Below are positions 32,254-40,060 of a DNA stretch of 64,000 nucleotides, piece after piece. The DNA lies in the NCBI RefSeq assembly GCF_040750475.1, contig NZ_JABJVY010000008.1, positions 1 through 64,000 of the forward strand, in the 5' to 3' direction. A program made the translations under genes and the position numbers. The notes beneath the pieces are model-generated. The model worked only from the letters and a program-made list of their open reading frames with translations. It made no database searches and was not told the DNA's origin. The DNA is from Amorphus sp040750475 (GTDB lineage Bacteria > Pseudomonadota > Alphaproteobacteria > Rhizobiales > Amorphaceae). The stretch's first letter is position 1. The number at the start of each line of letters is the position of its first letter.

Positions 32254-33276
32254 TTACTTGTAGCCGACGCGGTCGTAGATCGCCTGGGCCTCGGCCTGGT
32301 TCTCGCCCAGCTTCGACAGGTTCATGGTGTCTTCCTTGAAGCTGCCGAGATCGGCCACCGGGCCGGCTTCCTTCACATCGTCGACGACCGGGAACTCGTA
32401 GTTGCCGGCGGCGAAATATTGCTGAGCCTCGGGGCTCGCAAGATATTCCAGGAACGCGACGGCGTTTTCCGGATGCGGCGCATTGGCCACCATGCCGGCG
32501 CCGGAGATGTTGACGTGGGCGCCGGTGGTGTCCTGGTTCGGGAACACCCAGCCGATCTGGTCGGTCTCGCCGGTGAGGCCCGGCACGTTGTCGGCCACGC
32601 CGCGCACGAAATAATAGTGGTTGGCCAGCGCGATGTCGCACTCGCCCGACGCGATTGCCTTGAGCTGATCGGTATCGCCGCCCTGGGGATCGCGCGCCCG
32701 GTTGTCCCACACGCCCTGGGTCCAGGCTTCGGCCGCCTCCGAGCCTTCGTTCTCGATGATCGAGGCGAGCAGCGACAGCATGTAGACGTTCGAGCTCGAT
32801 CGCGTGCAGATCATGCCCTTATATTTCGGATCGGCGAGATCGTCGTAGGTCTCCGGAACGTCGGTGACGTCATCCTTGTCGTAGAAGATGATGCGGGCGC
32901 GCTTGGCGTAGCCGGTCCAGAGCCCGTCGGGATGGCGGAAATGGTCCGGAATACGCTCGGCAATCAATTCCGACTGCACCGGCTGCAGCAGGCCCGCCTC
33001 TTCCGCACGCCACAAACGGCCAGCATCGGTGGCGATGAAGATATCGGCCGGGCTGTTGCGCCCCTCGCTCTTCATGCGCTCGATCAGAACGTCGGCATTG
33101 TCCTCGATCCGGTTGACCTGAATGCCGGTGGCTTCTTCGAAGCCCGCATAGAGCTTTTCGTCGTTGTCGTAGTGGCGCGAGGAATAGATGTTCACGACCC
33201 CTTGCGCGGAGGCAAGGCCAGGTACGCCGGCCAGCAGCGCGGCCAGAGCGACGGTTCGTAGGGACAAGGGACGCAT
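32254..33276 (-). CDS. Ferric iron ABC transporter periplasmic binding protein (FbpA/FutA-like)
   Basis: The product has 340 residues with a signal peptide (VALAALLAGVPGLASAQ). The mature protein begins GVVNIYSSRHYDNDEKLYAG, and HYDND matches the N-terminal ligand region of FutA/FbpA proteins. Iron-binding tyrosines are expected in the later ALANHYYFVRG segment, where two adjacent Tyr are present. GGAGG precedes the start. It converges on the DUF1275-type gene, and the cognate permease is the FbpB-like gene about 0.8 kb further left. An Irr-like box lies about 120 bases upstream. Confidence 0.92.
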   Translation of the reverse strand: MRPLSLRTVALAALLAGVPGLASAQGVVNIYSSRHYDNDEKLYAGFEEATGIQVNRIEDNADVLIERMKSEGRNSPADIFIATDAGRLWRAEEAGLLQPVQSELIAERIPDHFRHPDGLWTGYAKRARIIFYDKDDVTDVPETYDDLADPKYKGMICTRSSSNVYMLSLLASIIENEGSEAAEAWTQGVWDNRARDPQGGDTDQLKAIASGECDIALANHYYFVRGVADNVPGLTGETDQIGWVFPNQDTTGAHVNISGAGMVANAPHPENAVAFLEYLASPEAQQYFAAGNYEFPVVDDVKEAGPVADLGSFKEDTMNLSKLGENQAEAQAIYDRVGYK

Positions 33277-33392
33277 CGTTTCCTCCACGTTGGCTTCCGC
33301 CTTGAGATCAATCGCCACCGCCTGCGATGACGGCAGCGCCCTCAAATCCCCAAGGGCTCCCTCGGTGTCAATAGAACATCCGAAGTTGTTAG

Positions 33393-33406
33393 TTAGAAGA
33401 ACTCAA
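33393..33406 (-). promoter_or_regulatory. Irr/ICE-like box upstream of fbpA-like gene
   Basis: TTAGAAGAACTCAA lies about 120 bases upstream of the start. Its first 11 bases, TTAGAAGAACT, are identical to the core of the more symmetrical box upstream of bfd. Confidence 0.45.
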
Positions 33407-33538
33407 GAAAAACCGAATTATGCCCGCCTCATCGCAGGCTATCGCCGCGCGAGCGGCGCATCCAACACGCAGATGTGAAGACCATCGCGCTCTCCCCTCT
33501 CGGTTGCGGCTGCGCGACGACGCGAGGGAGAAAAGCAG

Positions 33539-33555
33539 AAGCCCTTTTGGGGCTT
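33539..33555 (-). terminator. Hairpin terminator downstream of bfd
   Basis: On the minus strand AAGCCC-CAAAA-GGGCTT is followed by CTGCTTTTCT. The 6-bp stem plus T-rich tail, about 45 bases after the bfd stop, fits an intrinsic terminator. Confidence 0.6.
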
Positions 33556-33600
33556 TAGATCATCGACCTATAGATCCGGGCTGACGTATGAGCCAATGAC

Positions 33601-33900
33601 CTACGCCGCCACGATGCCAAGCCCGGCGACCTGGGCCGGCTCGACGGAAGGCGCTTCGTTGTGATGACAGGCCCAGCACCGGCTTCCCGGGCATTGGCAG
33701 CACTGCCCTTCGCCCGCCACATCGTGAGCCCGCGCATGTTCGGTGGCGTGGGACAAGCAATTGCCGCAGCGCGGGCGCTTGCCAAGCACACGATAGAGTT
33801 CGCCAGCCGTAATCGGCCCGGTCGGCCGGACCGCGCGCACACGCGCCACCGCTTCGCGAATATCGTGATGCGTTAGGACGTTGCACGAACACACGATCAT
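33601..33900 (-). CDS. bfd: Bacterioferritin-associated ferredoxin with a cysteine-rich C-terminal extension
   Basis: This 99-residue protein has a Bfd-type [2Fe-2S] domain: MIVCSCNVLTHHDIREAV (Cys 4 and 6) and RCGNC (Cys 45 and 48), with a linker that suits the fold. Bfd passes electrons to bacterioferritin to release stored iron. Usual length is about 65-75 residues. Here the chain continues for about 30 residues with Cys 67, 68, 70, 75 and 78 and His 79 and 80, which could hold another metal. The start at 33900 is chosen because the family N-terminus begins there. No bacterioferritin gene is adjacent. An Irr-like palindrome lies about 110 bases upstream. Confidence 0.88.
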   Translation of the reverse strand: MIVCSCNVLTHHDIREAVARVRAVRPTGPITAGELYRVLGKRPRCGNCLSHATEHARAHDVAGEGQCCQCPGSRCWACHHNEAPSVEPAQVAGLGIVAA

Positions 33901-34005
33901 GGGACTTCGACCGGATCTTTCCAACAGCGTTTCGAAACGCGCCCCCAATAGGCGTAAAAGACACAACCCAAAGCCCCGCCGTCAAGAAAAAATAATAGAT
34001 TTAAA

Positions 34006-34021
34006 TTTAGAAGAACTTCTA
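34006..34021 (-). promoter_or_regulatory. Irr/ICE-like palindrome upstream of bfd
   Basis: TTTAGAAGAACTTCTA contains TAGAAG and CTTCTA as perfect inverted arms two bases apart. It sits in an AT-rich stretch about 110 bases before bfd. Irr control of bfd-type genes is known in rhizobia; the assignment here is by pattern only. Confidence 0.6.
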
Positions 34022-34313
34022 TCTGAGCGCCATTGCGGTGCACTATATTGAATTAGATCGATTCCAAACAAGATTGATCGGACAACTGCCGAGCGCGGCT
34101 GCTTGCCGCCGGCACCAAATGCCGATCCACACAAGAAAATTGGGTGTTGCGGCCAATTTCATCAAGCCGAGCGCGCCCAATCGGTGCGAACGGCCGAGGG
34201 CGACCCCTGCGGCTTGCTGCCCGTTGCTTTTGCCCCGCCGACAACGGCATCCTCTTTCCGCACGGTCAGACGAACGCGGGGCCGATTGCCGCAGGCCACC
34301 GGAGGAGGGCACC

Positions 34314-35627
34314 ATGGGCGCACGGTTCGATACGGCGCAGAAGACGTCGCGGCGTCGACGCCCGATCGCAAGCGCGGCGCTGCTGGCGCTTGTGGCTCTC
34401 GTCGCGTGGCTTGCTGTCGCCCCCTCCGGCCACAGCCAGACGCCGTCCGACCCTGCGCAAAGCACCGAAGGGGACGGCCGCGGTACGGCCGGCCAAGCGC
34501 TGCGCGAGCGCGCCGAAGATGCCCTTTCGGAACGCGGCGTCTCCGTGGGCGACGGCACGGTATCGGCCGATCGCGACGATATGCAGTTTCTGGCGGGACG
34601 CACCGTCACCGTGACCCAGGACGTCAGCGACGATCTGGTCGCGGCCGGACGCACGGTCACCATCCAGGGCGCGCGGGTCGGGACCGCCATCATTGCGGGC
34701 TATCAGATCCTGCTCGACGGCGGCGTGGCCTCCGACATGATCGCCGCTGCTTCGGAGCTGAACATCGACGGCCAGGTCGACGACGACCTTTTGGCAGCCG
34801 CCCGGCATCTCAAGATCGCCTCCAATGCCGTGGTTGCCGGCGACGTGCGCGCGGCGGCCGAAACGCTGGAGATCAACGGCCACGTCGGCGGCAGCCTGCG
34901 CGCCGCTGCCCGCCGGGTCATCCTCAACGGCGACATCATCGGCAAGGTCGATCTCGCGGCCCAGGAAATCGTGATCGGCGAGACGGCGCACATCCACGCC
35001 GACATCACCTATCGCAGCCCCGAGCCGCCCAAGATCGCCGAAGGTGCGACGCTCGACGGCGAACTTCTGCGCAAGGAGTTCGATCTGCCGAACCTGCGCA
35101 AGGCCGGCTTCGCGCTGATTGGGCTCGGGGTGGTGCTGGCGGTGTCTTGGCTCGGCTCGGTACTTGTGATGCTGATTGCGTTCCAGCTCGCCTTCCCCGC
35201 CTATGCCGTGAAGGCGGCGCGCCGCGCCGTGGAGCGACCCCTTGCCAGCCTTGGCCTCGGAATCGCTTTCGGGGCCATCGGCCTCATCCTGGCATTGATC
35301 GCCACCGTCTCCGTGCTCGGCCTACCGGCGGGGCTGGCGCTGTTCACCCTGCTTGCGCTGATCCAGCTTATCGCGCTCGGCACCACCGGCCTTGGCGCGG
35401 GCCTGTTGTTGCGCCGCGGTTTGCGCGGCTCCGGGCATCCGCGCGTGGCCAGCCAGATCGGGTGGCTGGTGGCCGGGTTATTCCTGCTCGTCGTGATCGC
35501 GCTCATCCCATATGTGGGCGGGCTGATCCTGATCCTGGCGCAAATTGCCGGCACCGGCGGCGCCGTGACGGAACTCTGGGCGCGGCTGCGCGCATCGAGC
35601 AGCCGGGGCCCTACATCGCTTCCTTGA
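34314..35627 (+). CDS. Membrane protein with a bactofilin-like beta-helix domain
   Basis: The product has 437 residues, with GGAGGAGGG before the start. An N-terminal signal or anchor (ASAALLALVALVAWLAVAPS) precedes a repetitive region (about 85-245) of short hydrophobic beta turns: LVAAGRTVTIQGARVGTAII, SDMIAAASELNIDGQVDDDL and HVGGSLRAAARRVILNGDII. These resemble bactofilin or polymer-forming domains. The C-terminal half has about five or six helices. If the first helix is an anchor, the beta-helix lies in the periplasm, unlike cytoplasmic bactofilins. Function unknown. Confidence 0.78.
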   Translation: MGARFDTAQKTSRRRRPIASAALLALVALVAWLAVAPSGHSQTPSDPAQSTEGDGRGTAGQALRERAEDALSERGVSVGDGTVSADRDDMQFLAGRTVTVTQDVSDDLVAAGRTVTIQGARVGTAIIAGYQILLDGGVASDMIAAASELNIDGQVDDDLLAAARHLKIASNAVVAGDVRAAAETLEINGHVGGSLRAAARRVILNGDIIGKVDLAAQEIVIGETAHIHADITYRSPEPPKIAEGATLDGELLRKEFDLPNLRKAGFALIGLGVVLAVSWLGSVLVMLIAFQLAFPAYAVKAARRAVERPLASLGLGIAFGAIGLILALIATVSVLGLPAGLALFTLLALIQLIALGTTGLGAGLLLRRGLRGSGHPRVASQIGWLVAGLFLLVVIALIPYVGGLILILAQIAGTGGAVTELWARLRASSSRGPTSLP

Positions 35628-35644
35628 TGTCGGCACTCCGAAGA

Positions 35645-36277
35645 TCAATGGCCGAGCTCTTTGTGGATCAAGGCAGCCAGAAGGCGCGGCAGCTCTGCCC
35701 TGTCGACGAGCCCCGCCAGTTCCTCTTCGCTGTCGGCCAGCCCCAGCTTTTGGGCGCTCGATAAAGATTTCTTGTCCACGAAGGGATAGAGTTCCGGCCA
35801 GGCGACCTGCATTTCCCGGCAGAAGATATCGGCGCCGACATCCCCGATGCCCTTGAACTGCTTCAGAAGCTTGCGCTCCTCCTGCGGGTCGCGGCCGGCG
35901 GCCTCGCGCAGTTTGCGCAGATCGCCGCCGTAGTCCTTGATCATCCGCTCCGACATATCCGCCAGACGGGTCGATGTGCTTTCGTCATAGCGGGCATAGC
36001 CGGCGTGGTTCAGGACCCGGACGCGCTCTTCCCACGTGGCGTCCGCCATCTTGCTCGCCGTGGTCCAGCCGTTCTCCGCCAACGCTTTCGCCGCCGCCAT
36101 GGCCAGCCCCGCCGAAATCCGCGTACTCAAAAGCAAGGAGGCACACAGCCATCGAAACAGCGGCGACGGCGTATTCTTCGCGAGGTCGATGCCGAGCTCT
36201 TCGGCGTAGGTTCGGCTGTTGGCCAGCAGCGACGGCACGTCGGCCGTCTTTTCCGTATCGGTCTTGGCTTTGCTCAT
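35645..36277 (-). CDS. Helix-hairpin-helix protein of the endonuclease III (HhH-GPD) superfamily
   Basis: This 210-residue soluble helical protein has SPLFRWLCASLLLSTRISAG near the N-terminus, where EndoIII-type proteins start their six-helix barrel. A helix-hairpin-helix, LKQFKGIGDVGADIFCREMQ, lies around residues 140-160. The four-cysteine iron-sulfur loop of Nth and a clear catalytic Lys were not found, so glycosylase activity is doubtful. Similar small proteins are annotated as endonuclease-like in many Proteobacteria. It converges on the bactofilin-like gene with a 17-base gap. Confidence 0.7.
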   Translation of the reverse strand: MSKAKTDTEKTADVPSLLANSRTYAEELGIDLAKNTPSPLFRWLCASLLLSTRISAGLAMAAAKALAENGWTTASKMADATWEERVRVLNHAGYARYDESTSTRLADMSERMIKDYGGDLRKLREAAGRDPQEERKLLKQFKGIGDVGADIFCREMQVAWPELYPFVDKKSLSSAQKLGLADSEEELAGLVDRAELPRLLAALIHKELGH

Positions 36278-36350
36278 GTGGGCGCGCCTTCGGCAACGAA
36301 CTCTGTCTCCACAGCAACGTATCCCGACCCGCAGAGGTTCACATTGCGAT

Positions 36351-36450
36351 TGCGTTTCCAGGCCAAGTAGAAACCGGTTGGCCGTTCGGACACGCGTCGA
36401 AGCAGGAAGTGAGAGCCGCTCCGCGATTTCGAAAAAAGCGCAACAGCCTC
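36351..36450 (+). repeat. Intergenic repeat, family B
   Basis: GCGTTTCCAGGCCAAGTAG, then GAAACCGGTTGGCCGTTCGG, ACACGCGTCGAA and GCTCCGCGA align with the copy at 59254-59350. The repeat fills the gap between the HhH gene and the ECF sigma factor stop. Confidence 0.75.
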
Positions 36451-37361
36451 TAAAGACAGGACCCGACCCGAAAGGCTTCGGGAAGCCAGTCGTCCAGATG
36501 CCGAAGCTTGTCCGGATTGCGGGTGATATAAACGGCCGTCACCCGCTCGCCCTCGATATCGACGGCAAGGGTTTGGCGATGCCCGTCGGACTCCACGGTC
36601 AACAGCCCGGGACCGCCGTTGAGCCGGAGGCGGACGGAGGCTTGCGGCGGTCCACGCCCGCGCTTGCGGGCGAGCCCGGCAAAGAAGCGGACGACGCGAT
36701 CGGCACCGGCGATCACGTTGAGCGCCGCGCTGGCGCGGCCGCCACCGTCGGTGTGGAGCGTCACCTCCTCGGCGAGCAGGCGTTGAAGCGCGACCGTGTC
36801 GCCGCTGCGGGCTGCCGAAAAGAAAGCCTCGGCCACGCGGGTCGTGGTCGCTGAATCCGGCGCAAAGCGCGGCCGCACCGCCCGGACATTGGCGCGCGCC
36901 CGACTGGCGAGCTGGCGGCAGGCCGCCGGATTGCGGCCCAGAACTTTCGCGATTTCCTCGAAGTCGACCTCGAACACGTCGTGCAGGAGAAAGGCCGCCC
37001 GCTCCAGCGGAGACAGGCGCTCCAGCGCCAGCATCAGCGCGAACGAGACGTCCGAGGCAACCTCGTCGGCCGGAGCGGAGACATAGCCTGCCGCCTCCGC
37101 GATCGGCTCCGGCAGCCAGGGGCCGACATAGGTTTCCCGCTTGCGCCGGGCCGACTTCAGGCGGTCCAGCGACAGACGAGTGACAATCTGCGCCAGGAAG
37201 GCGCGCGGACTGTCGACCGTCTCACGCGGCGTACCGTGCCAGCGCAGATAGGCGTCCTGGACCACGTCTTCCGCCTCATGGACCGAGCCGAGCATCCGGT
37301 AGGCGATGGCGCCGAGGCGCTGGCGGTTTTGCTCGAACTCTTCGGTGGCCGCGTCGATCAT
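36450..37361 (-). CDS. ECF sigma factor, ECF41 group (SigJ-like) with SnoaL-type C-terminal domain
   Basis: The product has 303 residues. Sigma region 2 contains AYRMLGSVHEAEDVVQDAYL. Region 4 contains LSPLERAAFLLHDVFEVDFE and EIAKVLGRNPAACRQLASRA. A C-terminal SnoaL-like domain carries the ECF41 hallmarks DGGG (in LHTDGGGRASAAL) and NPDKL near the end. In studied ECF41 proteins this domain replaces an anti-sigma factor and modulates activity. The start at 37361 is favoured because the conserved N-terminus follows; an ATG at 37427 would overlap the upstream gene. It is the second gene after a carboxymuconolactone decarboxylase-type partner, the standard ECF41 pairing. Confidence 0.93.
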   Translation of the reverse strand: MIDAATEEFEQNRQRLGAIAYRMLGSVHEAEDVVQDAYLRWHGTPRETVDSPRAFLAQIVTRLSLDRLKSARRKRETYVGPWLPEPIAEAAGYVSAPADEVASDVSFALMLALERLSPLERAAFLLHDVFEVDFEEIAKVLGRNPAACRQLASRARANVRAVRPRFAPDSATTTRVAEAFFSAARSGDTVALQRLLAEEVTLHTDGGGRASAALNVIAGADRVVRFFAGLARKRGRGPPQASVRLRLNGGPGLLTVESDGHRQTLAVDIEGERVTAVYITRNPDKLRHLDDWLPEAFRVGSCL

Positions 37362-37371
37362 CGCATGCAAC

Positions 37372-37818
37372 TCAAGCCGAAGTCGGGTGTTGGGCGCGAA
37401 AGCCGACGGCCAACCGGTTCCAGACATTGATCGCGCCGATCAGGAGCGTGAGGTTCACCTGTTCCTCATCGCTGAAAGCGGCGCTCATCGCCTCGTAATC
37501 CTCGTCCGGAGCGCCGGTCTCCGCAAGCCACGTCAGCGCCTCCGTCCAGGCAAGGGCAGCCCGCTCGCGTTCGGTGTAGAGCGAGGATTCCCGCCAGGCC
37601 GACAGGAGATAGAGACGCGCCTCGCTCTCCCCGGCGGCGCGGGCGTCGCGCGTGTGCATCTCGATGCAAAAGGCGCACTGGTTGATCTGCGAGGCGCGGG
37701 TCTTCACCAGTTCGATCAGGCTCTTTTCCAGCCCGCAGGTCTGGACATAGGTCTCCAGAGTCCGCATGGCCTTGATGCCGTCCGGAGCCGCGGCGGCGAA
37801 ATTCAGTCGGGTGTGCAT
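37372..37818 (-). CDS. Carboxymuconolactone decarboxylase / AhpD-like protein, ECF41 partner
   Basis: This 148-residue helical protein of the AhpD-like fold has the redox motif CAFCIEMHTRDARAAGE (CxxC with the downstream His). ECF41 sigma factors are typically co-encoded with such COE-class proteins, and the sigma factor gene follows 10 bases after this stop. Many members reduce peroxides or handle reactive electrophiles through the CxxC pair. The substrate here is unknown. It is read from a near-perfect ECF41 promoter. Confidence 0.92.
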   Translation of the reverse strand: MHTRLNFAAAAPDGIKAMRTLETYVQTCGLEKSLIELVKTRASQINQCAFCIEMHTRDARAAGESEARLYLLSAWRESSLYTERERAALAWTEALTWLAETGAPDEDYEAMSAAFSDEEQVNLTLLIGAINVWNRLAVGFRAQHPTSA

Positions 37819-37858
37819 CGCTCTCGTCCCGTGTCATGAAGAGGGGTGATGCCCTCAA

Positions 37859-37885
37859 GACGCGGCAGTCCCGGCCTGTGTGACA
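37859..37885 (-). promoter_or_regulatory. ECF41-type promoter driving the partner and sigma genes
   Basis: On the minus strand the -35 element TGTCACA (37885-37879) is separated by exactly 16 bases from the -10 element CGTC (37862-37859). This equals the published ECF41 consensus. The predicted transcript begins about 35 bases before the ATG of the partner gene, implying autoregulation. Confidence 0.88.
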
Positions 37886-37923
37886 TGGTCGGGGCAAAAA
37901 TAACGGAAAGGGAGGAAGGCGAC

Positions 37924-38757
37924 ATGGCCGACGGTTCCATTCCGCCGGTCGCGATCGCCGTCGCGCCCAATGGCGGTCGGCGGACGACGGCAGACCATCC
38001 GGAGATTCCACTGACGCCGGCGGCCCTCGCCGCCACCGCCCGAGCCTGCCTGGACGCCGGGGCCGCAATGATTCATGTCCACGTCCGCGACCAAGCCGGC
38101 GAACACCTGCTCGATGCCGACGCCTATCGGGCCGCGATCTCCGCCATCCGCGCCGAGGTGGGCGACGCGCTGGTGCTCCAAATCACCACCGAAGCGCTCG
38201 GAAAATACCAGCCGGCCGACCAGATCGCGCTGGTGCGTGCGCTGAAGCCGGAGGCCGCGTCCCTCGCGCTGCGCGAGATCGCGCCGGGAGCAGACGACGT
38301 GCCCGCCTTCGCCGATCTTCTCGGCTTCATGCGAGAGGAGCGGATCGCACCTCAGATCATCCTTTATACGCCTGAAGAGGCCGAACGCCTGGCCGGGCTG
38401 ATCCGTGAGGGCGAAATCCCGGCAACCGATCTTCCGATAATTTTCCCGCTGGGTCGCTACACCGCCGGCCAGCGCTCCGAACCTGCGGACCTTCTGCCCT
38501 TCCTCGCGCCAGGCCGGCCACGCTTCGACCACTGGATGGTGTGCGCCTTCGGCCCGCGCGAGGCCGCCTGCGTTGCCACCGGCGCCTTGTTGGGCGGCCA
38601 CATCCGGGTCGGGTTTGAAAACAATCTCCAGCTCCCCGACGGCCGCACCGCGCCGGACAATGCCGCCCTCGTCGCCACGGCCGCCAATCTCGTCCGCGCC
38701 GCCGGCCTGACGACGGCAAGTGCCACGGACCTTCGGCGCGCCTGGCGGATCGACTGA
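37924..38757 (+). CDS. Beta-keto acid cleavage enzyme (BKACE, DUF849 family)
   Basis: The product has 277 residues in a TIM-barrel fold, with GGGAGGAAGG before the start. Family features are PVAIAVAPNGGRRTT near the N-terminus, the zinc-binding pair in AAMIHVHVRDQAGEHLL, and GHIRVGFENNLQLPDGRTA near the C-terminus. BKACE enzymes cleave a beta-keto acid with acetyl-CoA to give acetoacetate and a CoA ester; substrates vary widely and cannot be told here. It is divergent from the ECF41 operon, and the intergenic region holds the ECF41 promoter. Confidence 0.9.
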   Translation: MADGSIPPVAIAVAPNGGRRTTADHPEIPLTPAALAATARACLDAGAAMIHVHVRDQAGEHLLDADAYRAAISAIRAEVGDALVLQITTEALGKYQPADQIALVRALKPEAASLALREIAPGADDVPAFADLLGFMREERIAPQIILYTPEEAERLAGLIREGEIPATDLPIIFPLGRYTAGQRSEPADLLPFLAPGRPRFDHWMVCAFGPREAACVATGALLGGHIRVGFENNLQLPDGRTAPDNAALVATAANLVRAAGLTTASATDLRRAWRID

Positions 38758-38854
38758 ACCGGGGCGTTCCCCGCTTTTTGCTCTTTTCCTCCGCCCGATC
38801 GACCCCACATGAAAACGTAGGTGAATAGCGATTGGAGCGTGGTTCGGGGGAGGG

Positions 38855-39214
38855 ATGGACATGGCTTCGAGCGAACCGACAGCCGCAGCGCCACGGCCCT
38901 GGCGGCAATCGTTACGGCGCGGCCTTGTCGGAGCCGGGCGTCTTCTCGCCCTTGTCGTTTCCGCGGCCACGTTGATCGCCGCGCTCGTGGCACTTTCCGA
39001 TGGCGTATCCGCCTGGTTTGCGATCGCCCCAGGTGCAGGCTTCCTGGCCGCACTCGGCCTTTCGTTCCTGCCGGGCCTTTCGGCCGTGCTGGCGGGCCTC
39101 GCCGCCGCCTCCGTTTGGGGCTGGCCGGCGGCCGGATCGCTTGCGCTCGCCCTCGCCGCCTTTTGCGCAGCGCTTTATGTGCGCGCCGCAACGCGCACGT
39201 TGCGCAGCGCGTAG
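38855..39214 (+). CDS. Small hypothetical membrane protein
   Basis: This 119-residue alanine- and leucine-rich protein has three likely helices: LLALVVSAATLIAALVAL, AGFLAALGLSFLPGLSAVLA and GSLALALAAFCAALYV. A purine-rich GGGGGAGGG stretch lies immediately before the start. No family was recognised. It stands between the BKACE gene and the end of a leftward operon. Confidence 0.6.
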   Translation: MDMASSEPTAAAPRPWRQSLRRGLVGAGRLLALVVSAATLIAALVALSDGVSAWFAIAPGAGFLAALGLSFLPGLSAVLAGLAAASVWGWPAAGSLALALAAFCAALYVRAATRTLRSA

Positions 39215-39255
39215 GGCGATCCGCAAAGCAGAGATCGACTTCCCCGAATATCAGA

Positions 39256-39612
39256 TCAGCGAAAGCGCCGCGTCTGCGGAAACGCCCGCTCGATATCCGA
39301 CAGGATCGAGCCGATCGTAGCGGCTCCGGTCGCAAACTCGCCCGCGTTCGAGGCCTGCCGTTTCTTGAGCCGCTCGAACGCCGCGACGATCTGTCGAAGC
39401 TGATCGTCGCCAGAAGCCCCGACAGGGAGCGCCGCCAACACGCGGCGGGCCGCGAACACCGCCGCCAGCCCGACCTTATCGTCATAGCTCTCCCGCTCGA
39501 TCCGATGCTGGCGATCCAGGATCGCCTCCACCGCCTCCACCACGGCTGTGCCGGTCAGGCCGCTCTGGCGGCTCCGTGTCAGCCGGGCAATGAAACGGGC
39601 GAGACGCGTCAC
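39256..39612 (-). CDS. Hypothetical protein coupled to a truncated hemoglobin
   Basis: This 118-codon gene has a GTG start at 39612 that overlaps the stop of the hemoglobin gene (GTGA), which indicates translational coupling. The product is soluble and mostly helical, with basic N-terminal TRLARFIARLTRSRQSG followed by LTGTAVVEAVEAILDRQHRI and QLRQIVAAFERLKKRQAS. No cysteine, signal peptide or known motif was seen. It is the third gene of the ArsR, hemoglobin, unknown arm of the sulfide locus. Its link to the hemoglobin is the only functional clue. Confidence 0.65.
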   Translation of the reverse strand: MTRLARFIARLTRSRQSGLTGTAVVEAVEAILDRQHRIERESYDDKVGLAAVFAARRVLAALPVGASGDDQLRQIVAAFERLKKRQASNAGEFATGAATIGSILSDIERAFPQTRRFR

Positions 39613-40034
39613 GAGGGGCGCCGGCCGAACATTCCGAGCTTGAAGCTTTCGGCGATACGCTCCGCCCGGTCGATGAAGATCGCCGCGACCTCCGGCGACG
39701 CTACCTCCGCCGCCGTTTTCCGGAACAGACTTAGCCAGCGTGCGAAATGCGCGGGTTCGACGCCTTGAAGACGCGCATGCACCGGCATCGGACGGCCATG
39801 ATAGCGCCCGCTCTTGAGCATGATCGACGACCAGAAATCGCACATCTTGCTCAGATGCGAGCCCCAATCGGCGATCTCGGCGGCGAAGATCGGCGCCAAA
39901 ACCGCGTCGGCGCGGATCCGATCATAGAAGGTGACCACCAGCCGCTCGATCAGCGCCTCGTCGATCTCGGGATGAAGCGGCTGGCGCAGCAGATTGCGCT
40001 CGGCGCGTTCGGCATCGGACGGTTCGGATTTCAT
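39609..40034 (-). CDS. Group III truncated hemoglobin
   Basis: This 141-residue globin has family features ALIERLVVTFYDRIRADAVL, APIFAAEIADWGSHLSKMCD, FWSSIMLKSGRYHGRPMPVH (the likely proximal His at the end of this stretch) and FARWLSLFRKTAAEV. The start at 40034 has AGAAGGG upstream. An ATG at 40064 overlaps the ArsR stop (ATGA) and would add ten residues. Group III globins bind O2, NO or sulfide, and their roles are poorly defined. Lying directly behind a BigR-type sulfide regulator suggests a role with reactive sulfur or oxygen. Confidence 0.9.
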   Translation of the reverse strand: MKSEPSDAERAERNLLRQPLHPEIDEALIERLVVTFYDRIRADAVLAPIFAAEIADWGSHLSKMCDFWSSIMLKSGRYHGRPMPVHARLQGVEPAHFARWLSLFRKTAAEVASPEVAAIFIDRAERIAESFKLGMFGRRPS

Positions 40035-40060
40035 CCCGGACCCTTCTCGGATATTGGCGA

